Source of the DNA: Jacaranda mimosifolia
Lineage: Eukaryota > Streptophyta > Magnoliopsida > Lamiales > Bignoniaceae
Length of the DNA: 64,000 nucleotides
NCBI GenBank assembly: GCA_018894105.1
Contig: CM032126.1
Span: 12,427,001 to 12,491,000 of the forward strand
Direction of reading: 5' to 3'
Shown one piece after another: positions 23,601-35,815 of the stretch. Made by a program: the position numbers and the translations under genes. A model generated the notes under the pieces. That model was not told the origin of the DNA. It saw only the letters and a list, made by a program, of their open reading frames with translations, and did not search any database. Position 1 is the stretch's first letter, and each line of letters starts with the position of its first letter.

Positions 23601-25560
23601 GTCAGTTGTGGGGCTTTGATCCCAGCAATATATCTTCATCTGTAAATACAATAACCACACAACAAAAAGAAAAATGCCAGCTCTCCACTTTGCCAGATGC
23701 AATAAATGCCATTTTGGTCTTCTACTCAAAAATCTTGTAGGAAAAAAGTCTCCTAAAGTTATGGGATCCCGATGATGTTTTCTCAAATTTTTCGGCTCAA
23801 CAAAAAGAGCTTTAACATCTTTTATTAACTTTGGTTGAGGGCACTTAATGGGATGTCTCTTTAAGAGTGATGGATGAAACTGGTAAACACGTTGCCTCTG
23901 CCTCCGTCGGCATGTCACAAGAATCTACTCGCCATCATCTTCAATTTTAGAAACAGAACTTGTATTCGACTTTTCCTTTCTATTAGCGGACAAAGCTTCA
24001 AACAAGATTGGATCTATACTTCCAAATTGAAGCATTTGCGATACCCTCGTGAGTGGGGAAAGAACATTCTTCTAGTTGCAAATGGCATTTGTAGTAGCTA
24101 CGATACTAGCAACATTTGCATCCGTCGCATTTTCGATATCGACGATGATTGTTCCATCTTTAGCCAATGTCATGATTTTCCCCTTAACCACAAAATATTT
24201 TTCTATAGAATGGCTAACAACTCGATGATACTTACAATATTTTGGGTCATTCACTTTCCCAACTTCGTCAAGACGATTCGGCTCGGGCAACTCGATCATC
24301 TTTCTTACCAATAACTCATCAAAGATTTGCGAGACGTCAGAGTTAGGGAATGGGTACTCCTTTTCCTACAACTCTTTCAATGTAGGTCGATGCTTTTTAT
24401 TTGGCACAAGTTGATCAGGCTTTTCTCTTTTGTTACTGCTATTAGAAATTTTGACAAGAGCTGTTTTAATTGCCATTGACTCTTTCATAGTATTTTTTGT
24501 GGACTTCTTATTCTTCTTCGAGTCTTTTATGTCTTTCTTTTGATCATCAACTAGAAAAGCAAGTTTATGATTTGCAATGCTCAACTCTATGTGGTGAGCA
24601 CGAGTGGCCAATTTCTCAAAACTTCGTGGCTTGATTCTTTGGAGAATATAAATAAGCCCTCAATGCATCCCCTGGATGCACATCTCTATTGCTAAAACTT
24701 TTGATAAAATGTCCTTGCAATTCAAACTAGTGCATGCCAATGGTTGATATAGTCAACAATCAGCCCGTCCTTCCACTACTTTGCATTGGTAAGCTCGATC
24801 ATACTCACAGTACGACGGGTACTGTAGAAGCGGTTCAAAAATTCCATCGTTATTTATGCCCAATGTCAATAGACTCAAGCTCCAAATCAATGCACCAATC
24901 AAATGCATTTCCTTTGTATGATCTCATGAACTGCTTTACAAGGAGATCACCATCAGTTCATTGCATTATTGCACATTTCCACAAAATAGGCAATATGTTG
25001 CTTTGAAACCTATCGGCATTCTTAATGAATCAATCCGCTTAGTGTATGGCTTTGAGTATATAAGAGAATTCTGCAAAGGTTCGCCGTATTGAGCTCTGAT
25101 GGTGTTAGTTAGTTATCATCTCTTGCAATTGTTGCACGAACAACGCAGCAACAGATGTTGTAGAGTGATTAGATTTCTTCACTGAGTCATGCTTAGGTGG
25201 TGCTTCATCCATTTGCTTCTCATTTTCAATATGATTCAAGGAGGAGGAATGATTTTTTTCTAAACTCTCCAACATTTGAGTGCTCTAGCTTGTTTATTAA
25301 CTGGGCAATCTGGAGGTCTTTATCTTCCACAATCTTATGAAGTTCAGCTATGGCTTGAGCCAATTAAGTAAGTTGCTCATCCACTATAGTTGTTTTAGTC
25401 ACCATCGCAAGCAGCACAACAAAAAGAGATAATTTGGACTTGATCGCCATAGGACTTGTTGAGTTTGAGCCATCTGATGGAGTAGTATTGATAATCTTCG
25501 CCCCAGTGGAGGATTGACCAGCTACAACAATGATATCCATAATTTCTTTCTGATACTGGT
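23601..25560 (-). pseudogene. gag of the Tat element
   Basis: The start is near 25542 with MDIIVVAGQSSTGAKI, continuing to VDEQLT-stop-LAQAIAELHKI (a TAA where CAA is expected) and DKDLQIAQLINKLEHS, a coiled-coil-like N-terminus typical of Tat gag. The capsid region (about 24620-25250) is in pieces. The zinc-finger-like end at 24072-24311 reads DPKYCKYHRVVSHSIEK. A 146-codon plus-strand ORF at 23874-24314 is the shadow of this gag. Confidence 0.75.
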
Positions 25561-25645
25561 GACTTGATTTCCCTTAAGTGCCATGGAGCGTTTGAAAAAT
25601 ATGACTGGAACTTCGATGTAGGAAAAAAAGATAAGAAGCAAAGGT

Positions 25646-25667
25646 GGTTCCACTGGGCGTGCCAAAA
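25646..25667 (-). other. Primer-binding site of the Tat element
   Basis: On the minus strand TTTTGGCACGCCCAGTGGAA follows the LTR end by a few bases. A TTTTTGGCACGCCC..TGG leader of this shape is usual in Ogre/Tat elements, probably a tRNA-Arg primer site; the tRNA assignment is from memory of the family. Confidence 0.7.
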
Positions 25668-25670
25668 ATT

Positions 25671-26355
25671 TGTTCACTCAAATTTTGAGTCTGTAAAAAG
25701 AATTAAAAGACAAGAAAATGTGGACAAATTCGATATTTATTGAAAATGAAAGTGGTTAATATCTCTGGAAAAATATCTCCGTAATAGAAGACTAATTTCT
25801 CTTATTCTTCTCCTTGGAATTTAATTCAAGGGCTTGGTGCTTGTTCTTGAATCAAATGTGCAATTCCCTCATAGATTAGTGGTTGAAATCATGAACCACC
25901 TTGAAATCAAGTATTTGTTTTGATATAAAGGTCTTCAAAATTTAATGCTTTTGAAAAAGATGCAGAACCCTTGTGGTGGCAGCACTTCTTCATGGCAAGA
26001 GCTCAAACTTGAGAGCTTGATGCTTGAATTTTATGATGAATTTCTTGATGTGTTATATGTCTCCCAATACCTCCTTTTATAAGCACAAGATTAGGATTTT
26101 CTAGCTTGGAGTTTGAGTCTTCCCTTGGGCTTGAATACCACTTGAGTGGGCCTAATTTACTGATGGGCCATATTTAAACATATTTGGCCCAATCAACTAA
26201 CCCAAAATAAATAAGAATTTTATAATTTATTTTGGATTGATCTATTATATAAAAGCCCAAATTTATTATGCACTTTAATTTGGGACTCAATTCAATAACT
26301 AATTTGTGTGGACTATCAAATAGTAATTTGTCCCAATAAAATTTTGATGTCAACA
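25671..26355 (-). repeat. 5' LTR of the Tat element
   Basis: On the plus strand it runs from TGTTCACTC to TGTCAACA, so on the minus strand it begins TGTTGACA and ends GAGTGAACA, next to the primer site. Length is about 685 bases. A TATA box (TTATAAAAGG on the minus strand, plus 26073-26082) lies about 275 bases from the LTR start. No second LTR copy is found left of the element. Confidence 0.7.
26073..26082 (-). promoter_or_regulatory. TATA box in Tat LTR
   Basis: CTTATAAAAGGAGG on the minus strand is a strong plant TATA context in the middle of the LTR, directed toward gag. Confidence 0.6.
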
Positions 26356-27681
26356 ATGATTTAAACCCTAGGGAAATTGGGGTAAGAGAATGAGGGGATG
26401 GGAGGAGTTGAGGAGAATGTGGACAGTCGTAGGTTGAATTAATATTTTTTATTTTTATTATAATTATTAATCTCAACATAATCAATGTATATGCTAATAT
26501 TTTTATAATATAAAATAAATAAAATATTCATTTATATTTTGCATGTTACTCTAAAATTTAATATTTGTAATGTGTTTATTTAAATTTTAGGATAAGTAAA
26601 TCAAAATTAAGATGAAATAAGATAATAGAAGAAAATTGAAAAAAATGAATAATTGGAGAGATAAGAGAAGAAAAAAAATTATTCTAATAGCATGAGGATT
26701 AGAACATAATAATGGCGCATCTTAGATGAATCACTCAAAAAACACATCATAAGGGAATTATTACTTTACAAATAATCTAGATATTTTTTCACTTTTATAC
26801 CAACAGCAAGATGTATTTTTGAAAGATTGAGAATCAATATTCTAACACCTCAAATGTTGTGTAAATTTCCCATACACCTTCACGACTTTGAATTTGCACT
26901 TTCTTTACTCCACTAGTAGGCCTTCTGTCTCACCAAAATTTGTTGAAGGAAATCACAACTATTTGAGATCTATCAAGAGTCTTTTGTCGTAGTACTTCCC
27001 TAAGGCGAGGCTCTATTTAAGAAGAAATTGAACTTTTTGTTATTCCATCAAGAAGAAGATGGCAAGTAGACTTGCATCTAGGCTTCTTCCTTCTAGCCAT
27101 GGTGAAATCTTTTAAAGAGTCGAGTCGTATCCAAATTCTATTGAGTCAGCAAAACTAATTACATCATCTCTAATCGAATTGTGCAAAAGTGTAATTCAAT
27201 TTATTTCAATGCACATCTATAAATTAAATTGATACTAAAAAGATATATCTATATGAAAAAAGCTCTTGAACTAATTCGTAAAGACAAACTCAATTATAAC
27301 TTTATGAACTTGAAAGACATAAATATAAAAAGTCACGCCAGGAAACCTATTGGTATGAAATCTTTTGTAATTTATTATTTATTAGTACATTAGTTGTAAA
27401 AAAGAGATCATAACAATAAATTATTTTTGCATATATTTGTGGAATACTCTCAAAGTTAAGCAATGCAAGATAGTAACCGCATTAATAGAAGCATCTAAAC
27501 GATGTGAATGAATAAAAATAATAGACAAAATATGAGTAATATATAATAATGCAACAAATATTATATACATTATCATTTAATGAAAAAATGAACTATTCTG
27601 AATAATATTTGATCCTATCATAGTGTGCCTTTGGGAATATTTGGCAAAGCTACGATAATTTTTTCATCAAAATCTAATCTT
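26356..27681. other. No gene recognised
   Basis: AT-rich sequence between the Tat 5' LTR and the next gypsy LTR. I see no coding domain, TIR or tandem array. The minus ORF at 26174-26485 overlaps the LTR and is not supported. Confidence 0.4.
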
Positions 27682-28234
27682 TGTGCTCGAGATCTTGGGT
27701 CTTGATCTAACTGATACGGCTCAGGACCTTAGGTCTTGATCTCAAACCCGATCTCCAAAATTGTCTTTGTTCTCGATCTCGACCTTGACCTGAATCGCAC
27801 TTCGCAAAAGTAATTTGGGTCTCTGACCTGACCACAAGAGCACACGTTAGGCTAGCTGAGATCACTTTCAGCTAAGGCCTTCCAATGCCTAAGTTAGTGT
27901 GATGCTGAGGAGATCAAAGAAGACCTCAAATGTAAGCTTAAGAACTCAAGTAAAAGATAGGTAAACATTACATGACCTGGAACTGTGTGATTTCCTCATT
28001 TCATAGATGTCGAACTGTCCTTATCTATACGGATCCATGTAGCAAAAAATAGAACATCAGATCTATAATTGATCAACGATTAGAGATCTGGGCCATTGCC
28101 CAAGTCAGGTTGAGCTCCTTCGAGTCCTGACTCGACCCGATTAAAAAATTGCGTGGATCTTGTCCTGTATGGGTATTTTGGAAAAAATTTGGAGGCAAAA
28201 TGGTTTTTTACTCTGGCTTCATTAATTATTATCA
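27682..28234 (-). repeat. 3' LTR of the outer Tat gypsy
   Basis: From TGTGCTCGAGATCTTGGGTC to TTCATTAATTATTATCA on the plus strand, 553 bases. It matches 60973-61529 along its whole length with many scattered substitutions, so the element is old. It abuts the antisense ORF promoter on its right. Confidence 0.85.
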
Positions 28235-28401
28235 TTATTAACTCCACCACTTTCCAAGTGTGCATGTTCTTTTCTCATCTTGGGGGAATGAACCTATACA
28301 CTATGGAAAGTAGACTCTGGACATTCTCAACCGTTCGATCGGGCGCTACTAATTGTGGCCGTTGATGCTTTCTCAGGAGATGAACTGTCACCTCCAGTTG
28401 T

Positions 28402-28410
28402 CTATAAATA
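28402..28410 (+). promoter_or_regulatory. TATA-like box for the antisense ORF
   Basis: CTATAAATA in the plus direction, about 145 bases before the ATG at 28547, followed by a CT-rich leader (ATCTCTCTCTCTATCTC). It lies outside the LTR, so the antisense ORF seems to have its own promoter. Inference from sequence only. Confidence 0.5.
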
Positions 28411-28546
28411 CCTAAGTGTTGCCCTAATACTTCAATTGATCTCTCTCTCTATCTCTTTATTTCAGCACGCTCCTCCAGATCTCGAACCCAAGCCTCCTAT
28501 CCTTTACTCAAGATCTCGATCTCTTAGGTCTGTTCTTTTAATAATA

Positions 28547-30976
28547 ATGAGCTCAAACTCGAGTTCCTCTTCTAAAAAGACTCACAACCTTAGTCAGTTG
28601 GGGCCGAGTGATAGTGTCTCTCCTCCCTCGAGTTCAGAAGATATGACCTCTCTTCATCTTGTTCCTCTCGCGAGTTTGGCCTTGACCCTGACTCCAACCA
28701 ATCTATGGGATCCCGATCCCGAAGTGGACTTGCCCTTGGCTAGTCCGTCCTCTATATCAAGGGAGGAACTAGCACATGATCCAGAGACCATGGAATATAT
28801 CCTTGCCACGTCTTCATGGTTAGTCATCATTCCAAAATTTGGATCTCTTATAGTCTCAGAGGTCAGGTCCAACTTCTTCATTCCTCTTGAGTATGAAATT
28901 ATCTTTCCCAATAAATTAGATCGAACGCATCTCCCCTCAGTTAGCTGCACCATCTTCACCGTGGGCGTGCTAGAAGGGGGTTTGAGATTCCCCGTTCTCG
29001 ATCCCATTGAGAATATCCTGCTAGGCTTAGATATTTGCCTAGCCCAACTAATTTCCAATGCCATAAAATACATTCTTTGCTTTTTTATCATCATGTCTCA
29101 CTTCGGGGTTGAGCTCTCCTTTGCTCACTTCTGGTCCCTTTACTCAATAACGACCTTGAGCCGAACTGGGGAACGCGAGTTCTATTACCTCACCACGAGG
29201 CCTATATGCAAATTCCTAGATAAAGTCCTAACTTCCTTAGGTCCTTGGAAGGAACGGTTTCTCTTTATTCAAGCTCCCACCAATCGCCCATGGTGGTTCA
29301 GGTCTGATTGGAGGCACAATAAGCTTAAAATTTCTATGTCATGCGAGGTCACTTGGGGGGAGAACTTTTTTGATTCCCTCACCGACCATTTGTATAATGT
29401 TGGCGAGCTTTTGAAATAGGAGGTTATCAAGATTGCTGGCTTCTCACCAGCTAATATCCGATTTTCAGAACTCTCAATGGCATTTCTTGCTACTATTAAT
29501 TTTTCTTTCTTCTTTTTTGCTTATCTTCACAAGCTTGATGTCTAACTCTTTTCTGATTTGTTTCAGTTGTGTCGAGCAAGAACTTACACATCATTAACAA
29601 GATGAAGGCTCAGAATTAAGCCTTAATGGCGAAGGCCCAATCTTCTGGGCTCTTGCCAACCTCAATATCTCCCACCCTTATCTCGATCTCTAGCTAACCC
29701 TCCAGCGTGTCAATTCAGCCGATGGAGTTAGAGCAACCATTACCTCTCACCCTGGCCCAAGTCCCTGAGATCGAGGTCACGTTTCCAATCCTTAAGCTAG
29801 TTCTTGTAGCAGAGGATGCTCTTGAGAGCAAGGGAAAGAAACGCAAGCATAACTTCTAGAGCAAGAGCCTTAAGCTCTCCTTACCCAACTATTCGAGCAA
29901 AAGTCCTTCGAAAAATACGTCTAAAGGCAAGGGCTCCAGCATGAGCCATTTAGAGAAAATAGCCTAATCTGAGCCCAATCTCGTTCTCGCTTCTCCCCGT
30001 GAACTTGATGTCCATGCACACCGCGATGCCCTTCTGAAAGATGCACGTAAGAGCTACAAGACTATCAGTTTAGAATTTACTAGTAATTCTTCGCACCCAA
30101 CGTTGATCCCTAACTAGAAAATTATAGACCAAAGCTCAATGCTTCAATCCCAATTCGGGGAAACATTCTTTGAGCTCTACAATGAGTGTTTGACAACCCA
30201 AGATCAAGCCTTGCTTGCCCCTATAAACTTTTCCAAGCTGGAGGAGTGTGATGCCCATGCCATGATGCAAGTAAGTGTGTTCAATTGAGTTCAATAAAAC
30301 ATTAAGTAAGAGTAAATTTACATCTGTGTGAGCTCTTTTCTAATAAGGTTTATTGCTTATCCTTTGCACGGGATCACCTATATGCACCAACTCACTCTCC
30401 AATGCGCCTATTGGAGGAGTTACTTTATGACCTGTGATATGGAGGTCATGGAGCTCAAAGAGGCCTAGGAGGAACTCGAAGCCAACTTAAAATCAACCCA
30501 ACAATCGATTGATATCAAGCTCGCACAAGGAGGAACTAGCGGATCAAGATTAGAAGATCTAAGATTTGGAGCAAAAATTGGCCAAAGTGAAGAAGTCCTT
30601 AGCCTTTGAGAAGAAAGCCTTGTATAATCAGGGCTATTCTAAAGGTCGAGAAGTTTTCAAGAGCTTCTCTAAGTTCCAGGAGTTGATCAGAAGCACAAAG
30701 TTGGAGGGAGCTCAAGCCTTTAAGAAATATGGCACTTTCGAGTCCCTGGTCGAAGAAAAGGCAGCAAACTATGCCTTCATGCATTTCATGAAGTGCCAAG
30801 CCCAACTAAAGAAACTGGGAGGGATCATTGAGGGGTTCGGCTTGAAGCAACTGGACCTTACCACAGATGTCGATTTGAAGGACTATCCAATTATTGACCT
30901 CGTTGAGGAGCTAGAACTCGAGGACAAGCTCGTTTTCCTCCCTCTGGAGAAGGAGGTTGAAGTCCCCAAAAAATAA
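28547..30976 (+). pseudogene. Antisense ORF of the outer Tat gypsy (Transposase_28 'putative gypsy type transposon' family)
   Basis: The main exon runs from ATG 28547 (MSSNSSSSSKK) to TAG at 29417 and is open for 290 codons. A longer in-frame start at 28355 lies upstream of the TATA-like box and is unlikely. It has a Ser-rich, acidic N-terminus, then a globular domain with VGVLEGGLRFPVLDPIENIL and PWWFRSDWRHNKLK, typical of Transposase_28 proteins. The C-terminal half is in pieces: a zone with stops at 29420-30560, then a helical coiled-coil end at 30566-30976 (SFEKKAL-like KKSLAFEKKALYNQGYSKGRE, shared with such tails). It lies opposite to gag-pol, between pol and the 3' LTR, as in other Tat elements. 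Biochemical role unknown. Confidence 0.7.
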
Positions 30977-31560
30977 TTAAAGAAGGCAAGATCCCTTTCG
31001 AGGCTCCTACAGCGGCAGCTAAAGACCCCAAAGAGACTACTGCTGAAGCTGGGGGTTCAGCATAGTGAGATTCAAGCTCACAGACTTATAGTGTATTATT
31101 GTTTCTTTCTTTTTTTTTACTAGGCCCTCAAGTCCATGTTTGTTATCCAGGTTTGATATTTTTTTGACTCTTCACCCTTGTATTGTGAACTCAAACCATG
31201 AAGCCAATGGAATTAGAATTTGATTTAATGAAGTATCTGAGTTCTTTCGCAATTCTATTGAGCAAGTACTTGGGCTCTTTTACAATTCACTTGATCTCTT
31301 ACAGCTTTTGATGTGTTCATATTATCTTGAAAATGAGATCCTACTCATATTCGAGTTAAGATCTTGCTCAGATCTTGTCGGAACTGGATCCCATGACCTG
31401 GGATCTCATTGAGTTGGAGATCTTGCTCAAATCCTGTAAGATCCTCGATTCTATGACCTGGGATCTCTATAAGTTGAAGATCTTGGCAGTTTCTTCCTTT
31501 TAGCATCCTTCAACTGTATGATCCCTATTTACTTATCCTGACCACTTGGTAAGGTCCTTC

Positions 31561-32742
31561 CTAATTTGGGTCTAGCTTCCCAATATGCTTTGAGACCTCA
31601 ACCTTTTTCAAGACACAGTCTCCCATTTGGAAGCTTCTCTGTCGAACTTTTTGGTTATAATGCCTTGCCATAATGTTTTTATATTCTTTGATCTTGATAT
31701 AAGCTCGGTCTCTCTTTTCTTTAATTACCTCTAGCTCGAACGCCCACACCTCACTATTAACCTCCAGGTCATACACCAATACCCGCCTGGTGGGTTCATC
31801 TATTTCTGCTAGGAAAACAGCTTCCGCTCCATACACCAAGCAACATGGGGTCTCGCTAGTTGCTGCCTCAAGAGTAATGCGATGCGCCCATAAAACTCCT
31901 TGGAGCTTATCAGCTCAACCTCATTTTACCTCAGGCAAGCCTTGAGACTCTTGAAGAGGTCACGGTTAGTTACTTCTATCTAGCCATTTGCCTTTAGGTT
32001 CTCCATGGACGTGAATCGTTGTTTGATCTTCAGCTTTTTACACTAGCATGTTATCTTTTTCCTTCGGAACTGAGTTTCATTGTCAGAAATAAAGATCTTA
32101 GGGATCCCAAACCTGCATATAATATTCTTCCAAAGAAAGTTGATAACCTTATTCTCGGTGACCTTTATCAATGTCTCTGTCTCTACCCATTTACTGAAGT
32201 ATTCTAGTGCCACTATCATAAATTTTTTCTGGCCTTTAGCGTCGGGAAAGAGCCTAGTATGTCGATCCCTCACTGTCAAATGGGCACGACATAGGAATCG
32301 GCTCCATTGGTACAGCTAGGCAATGGGAGAGGTTAGCATGGAACTAGCATCTTTCACATTTTTTAACCTAGGCTGTCGCGTCTTGATTCATAGTGGGCTA
32401 AAAATAGCCTTGCCTAAGGGTCTTGATGGCCAATGACCTTCCTCCTGAGTGATTTCCACAACTTCCCTCATGGATTTCCCTCATTACATAATGAGCCTTC
32501 TCGGGCCCCAAACATTTCAGTAGCAATCTCTCATTGGATTCATTGTACAGTTCTCCATTAACCATGGTGAATCGATTTGCCCTGAAGGCTACCCTTTTTA
32601 CTTCTCTCGGGTCCTCTAGTAAGATTCCATCAACTAGGTATCGAATCAGGTCATCTTTCCAAGTTGTTCCCATCTCTGTCTGTATTATCACCTCTTTTTC
32701 AAAAGCCACATTCTCCAACTCAGAACGTTCGACAACTAACAA
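31561..32742 (-). pseudogene. Integrase of the outer Tat gypsy
   Basis: Minus-strand order: zinc-binding start with HEGSCGNHSGGRSLAIKT near 32400-32450; core with GIDILG near 32260, a one-base shift, then KFMIVALEYFSKWVETE and RFGIPKIFISDN (32043-32240, second catalytic Asp). The C-terminal part at 31561-31839 has YGAEAVFLAEI, ARHYNQKV and FQMGDCVLKKVEVS. The frame breaks between the first Asp and the rest, and again before the tail. Stretches of the plus strand that read open here are shadows. Confidence 0.8.
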
Positions 32743-33133
32743 AATTATAGGTGTGCCTCGAGTTCCTTTAGTTGAACTGCCAAATTTAGGTAAAACATCA
32801 GCTCTCTCATTCTCCTCTCTTGGGATCTACTGCACTTGGCAGAATATGAACCTTGGCATGAGTTGCTTCACCCTTTTTAGGTATTCTGTCATACATTTTT
32901 CTCGGGTCCCAAATGTTCCCTTTATTTGAAGTGCCACAAGCTGTGAATCAGTGTAAACATTCAACTTTTCTATGTTCATGCACTTTGTTGTCTTCAATCC
33001 AATGATCATTACCTCGTACTCGGCCTTACTGTTGGTGACCCTAAAAGCTAACTTACTGCGAACTCAAGCTCCACAAATTCGAGTCCTTTAAAGAAAATTC
33101 TAGCTCCTCCATACTGGGAAGTGGCCGATCTAT
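32743..33133 (-). pseudogene. Second RNase H (archaeal type), distal part, split by the copia insertion
   Basis: Continues the domain begun at 57018. Read on the minus strand it gives VDRSATSQYGGARI, KAEYEVMIIGLKTTKCMNI with the catalytic E, and LNVYTDSQLVALQIKGTF with YTDS. Its first residues (WMMH) lie at 57018-57035 on the far side of the copia element. A frameshift near 33040 separates the two halves of this piece. Confidence 0.8.
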
Positions 33134-33138
33134 CAACA

Positions 33139-34250
33139 TAAAGGTTAGTAAGCTATTAGGATCCAATTATCAAACTTCAAAAGCTCAAAATAACTAGTGC
33201 TTACAGCCTACCAAATATCTAATCATGCTTGGAATTCATATTTAGTTGGGGTGTTACCTCAAAAGCAAATTTCCATGGTCTTTAGGGTGAACACTTCACC
33301 AATCCAAATTCTGGCAGACTCTGGCATATCGCCTTGGTTAAAGCGCTCCAAAATCACCAAAAAAAAATTTGGAACTGTGCAACTCCTTGATAAAGTTGCT
33401 ATAAAAAGTTCATAGCAAAACTCGATCTAGATCGCTTGGAAAAAATTCGACAAGTGACTGCTCTGTTCTAGTGGATCTCCAAAGCTTAGCAAATCAAATG
33501 CTTTGCCTCTATTCTTAATGTTCGATTCCTTTGTATGACCTCACCTTTGGAAAACTTCTTTTCCAAATTATCATACCACCTTGCGCAAGGATTTCTTAGA
33601 ATTAAACATTATAGAATACATAGGAGATGTACTCTCCCTTTACAAAAGCGATGAGTCAGATTCCATCTTGGATCTCACAAACCTCCATGCCAAGTAGCTC
33701 ATACCTAACCTCAACCCGCTAAGTGGTCAAGGAAGAGTCAACGCATAAGGACCAGACACAAGCTTACCATAGATCCTTAGGTTAAAGGATTAATAATATG
33801 CACTATCGCAAGCTAGAGAACTTGGCCCTACTGAGTTGCCACTTCGACTATCTAGTGGATTCTCCGGTGGGTTTTTAGTGCCTTATTCTCTAACAAGTAC
33901 CCACTAACATGCATCCATATCCATATGGTTGCTTATGGAATAGAGCAATATCCAACTCTTGAATTTATGCATCATTAGCACAAGTCTATTCGGATCTTAG
34001 ATGCCCTATCTCATAAGATCCTATGATTTGGAAAATTTAAGATCACAACCGTAGAAGACTTTTTCCATGGTCATCAAACCAAGTCCCAGAGTCATGAGTG
34101 ATCTAAGGGCTTCATCTAAATACGAGTGAAGTAATCAAGAGCATAAGATGAAGATGGCCATATAAAGAATATCATTCAATTAAGATTATTTATACAAGGA
34201 AATAGGTTTACAAGGCCAATCCTATTGACTTGTCGGGTACTATTCCAGCA
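33139..34250 (-). repeat. 3' LTR of the copia element, internally deleted
   Basis: Matches both ends of the 5' LTR but lacks about 1.09 kb of its middle. The junction lies at about 33513-33522 (GCCTCTATTC), where bases match 55172 on the left and 56270 on the right. The outer end has TA instead of CA on the minus strand. Confidence 0.85.
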
Positions 34251-34262
34251 ATCTCCCACTTG
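34251..34262 (-). other. Polypurine tract of the copia element
   Basis: CAAGTGGGAGAT on the minus strand lies directly before the LTR start TGCTGGAATAGTACCC. This is the classic copia polypurine tract. Confidence 0.85.
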
Positions 34263-34980
34263 TCCTAAAGCCAATGCCCCATAGCCTTAAGACCCATCTT
34301 CTCAAGATGTCCTTCAAAGACCTTTTGCGTTAAGGGTTTAGTCAGTAGATCTGATATATTCTCTTCCGAGGCAACTCTCTCCACTCAGATGTCGCATCTA
34401 TCAATGATATCACCGATCAAATAATATAGCCTCAAAATGTGCTTGAATTTCTAATGAGATCTTGGCTCTTTGGCTTGTGCCACTGCCCCGTTGTTGTCAT
34501 AAAAGACAACTACTAGCTCAGCAATGCTAGGCACTACATTCAATTCTTAAATGAAGTTTTTCATCCAAACACCTTCCTTTACAGCTTTTGAAGCCGCAAT
34601 ATATTCTGCCTCCATGGTATAATCGACCGTGGTATCTTGTTTGGAACTTTTCCAACCCATTGCACTGCCATTGAGGAAAAATATAAATGCAGAAGTGGAT
34701 TTTAGGTCATCTACATCAGATTGGAAACTTGAATCCGAAAACCCCTCTAGTTTCGATTCTCCATTGCCAGTATACCAAAAACAAGTCCTTAGTCCTTCTC
34801 AAGTACTTAAGGATTGCTTCTATGGCTATCTAGTGACTCTCACAGGGATTGGATTGGAACCTACTCGTAATGCTTAACGAATGTGCCGCATCCGATCTTG
34901 TACATTGAGCTGCATACATTATGCTCCCAATAGTGGAGGCATAAGGTATATGGGACATTCTCTATCTCTCATTTTTAGTT
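34263..34980 (-). pseudogene. RNase H region of the copia element, heavily decayed
   Basis: Fragments such as AEYIAASKA-like residues near 34580-34620 and NAKGL near 34330 place the C-terminal RNase H here. Many stops and frame changes prevent any longer reading. The plus ORF at 34629-34877 is a shadow. Confidence 0.6.
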
Positions 34981-35815
34981 TTAGGGCCATAGACTTGGAA
35001 GACGAATGCCATGCCCCATAGGAATGAATCCCTTTTTGGATTCTTCCATACTAAACCTCTTTAGAATTTTGTCAATGTACAGGGTTTGGGATAGCCCCAG
35101 CATCATTTTAGATCTATCTCTATAGATACATATTCCCAATACGTAGGATGCTTCTCCTAAATTCTTTATAGAGAATTGTGTAGATAACCATACTTTAGTG
35201 CACTTTAACATTCCTACCTCATTCCCAATGAGAAGGATGTCATCAACAGAAAGCATAATAAACTGTATCGAACTCCCACTAGCCTTTTTATACACACATG
35301 GTTCGTACATGTTTTTTACAAAGCCAAACGATTTGACTGTTTTGTCAAAATATATGTTCCAACTTCGAGACGCTTATTTAAGTCCATAAATAGATCTCTA
35401 GAGTTTGCAAACATTTTGCTCACTCCCCTTGGATGTAAAACATTGTGGTTGCTTCATATAAATTTCTTCTTCAATGTTTCCATTAAGGAAAGCAGCTTTC
35501 ACTTCCATTTGCCATATCTCATATTCATAATATGCGGCTATAACAAGTAGAATCCGAATGGACTTAGGCAATCGATACCGGGTCTTTGAGTATAACCTTT
35601 TGCAACTAGTCGCGCCTTAAAAGTCACCACTTCTCCATCTACTCCAAGCTTTCGCTTATAGATCCACTTGCAACCAATAGGAACTATTCCCTTTGGTGGA
35701 TCTACCAAAGTCCATACTTTATTGGAGTACATGTAGTCCATTTTGGATCTCTTAGCTTCAAGCCAACGTCCCAAATCTATGTCCAACATAGTTCCTCGTA
35801 GGTCTTCGGATCACT
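34981..35815 (-). pseudogene. Reverse transcriptase of the copia element
   Basis: 35538-35789 holds NKVWTLVDPPKGIVPIGCKW and KARLVAKGYTQRPGID, the start of copia RT. 34981-35310 holds PCVYKKASGSSIQFIMLSVDDILLIGN, where the usual YVDD is SVDD, then LGEASYVLGICIYRDRS. Between them (35311-35537) the palm is out of frame. The catalytic aspartates remain, but the preceding Tyr is lost. Confidence 0.85.

Larger units (their letters stand above)
16929..26355 (-). mobile_element. Tat-lineage Ty3-gypsy element, 3' LTR missing
   Basis: On the minus strand the order is 5' LTR (26355-25671), primer site, gag, protease, RT, RNase H, integrase, then an ORF on the opposite strand. This is the layout of Tat/Ogre/Retand elements. 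The 3' LTR should lie left of the antisense ORF, but the CACTA right end abuts at 16928, so the element is truncated or split there. All coding parts carry stops and frameshifts. Confidence 0.85.

Noticed and set aside
23874..24314. 146-codon plus-strand ORF
   Set aside because: It lies opposite the gag of the Tat element, has no recognisable domain and is explained as a shadow.
28355..28546. Upstream start for the antisense ORF
   Set aside because: It lies partly before the TATA-like box and the pyrimidine-rich leader; the ATG at 28547 opens the Ser-rich start expected of the family.
28654..29094. 146-codon minus-strand ORF
   Set aside because: Shadow of the antisense Transposase_28-type ORF, which has the better family match.
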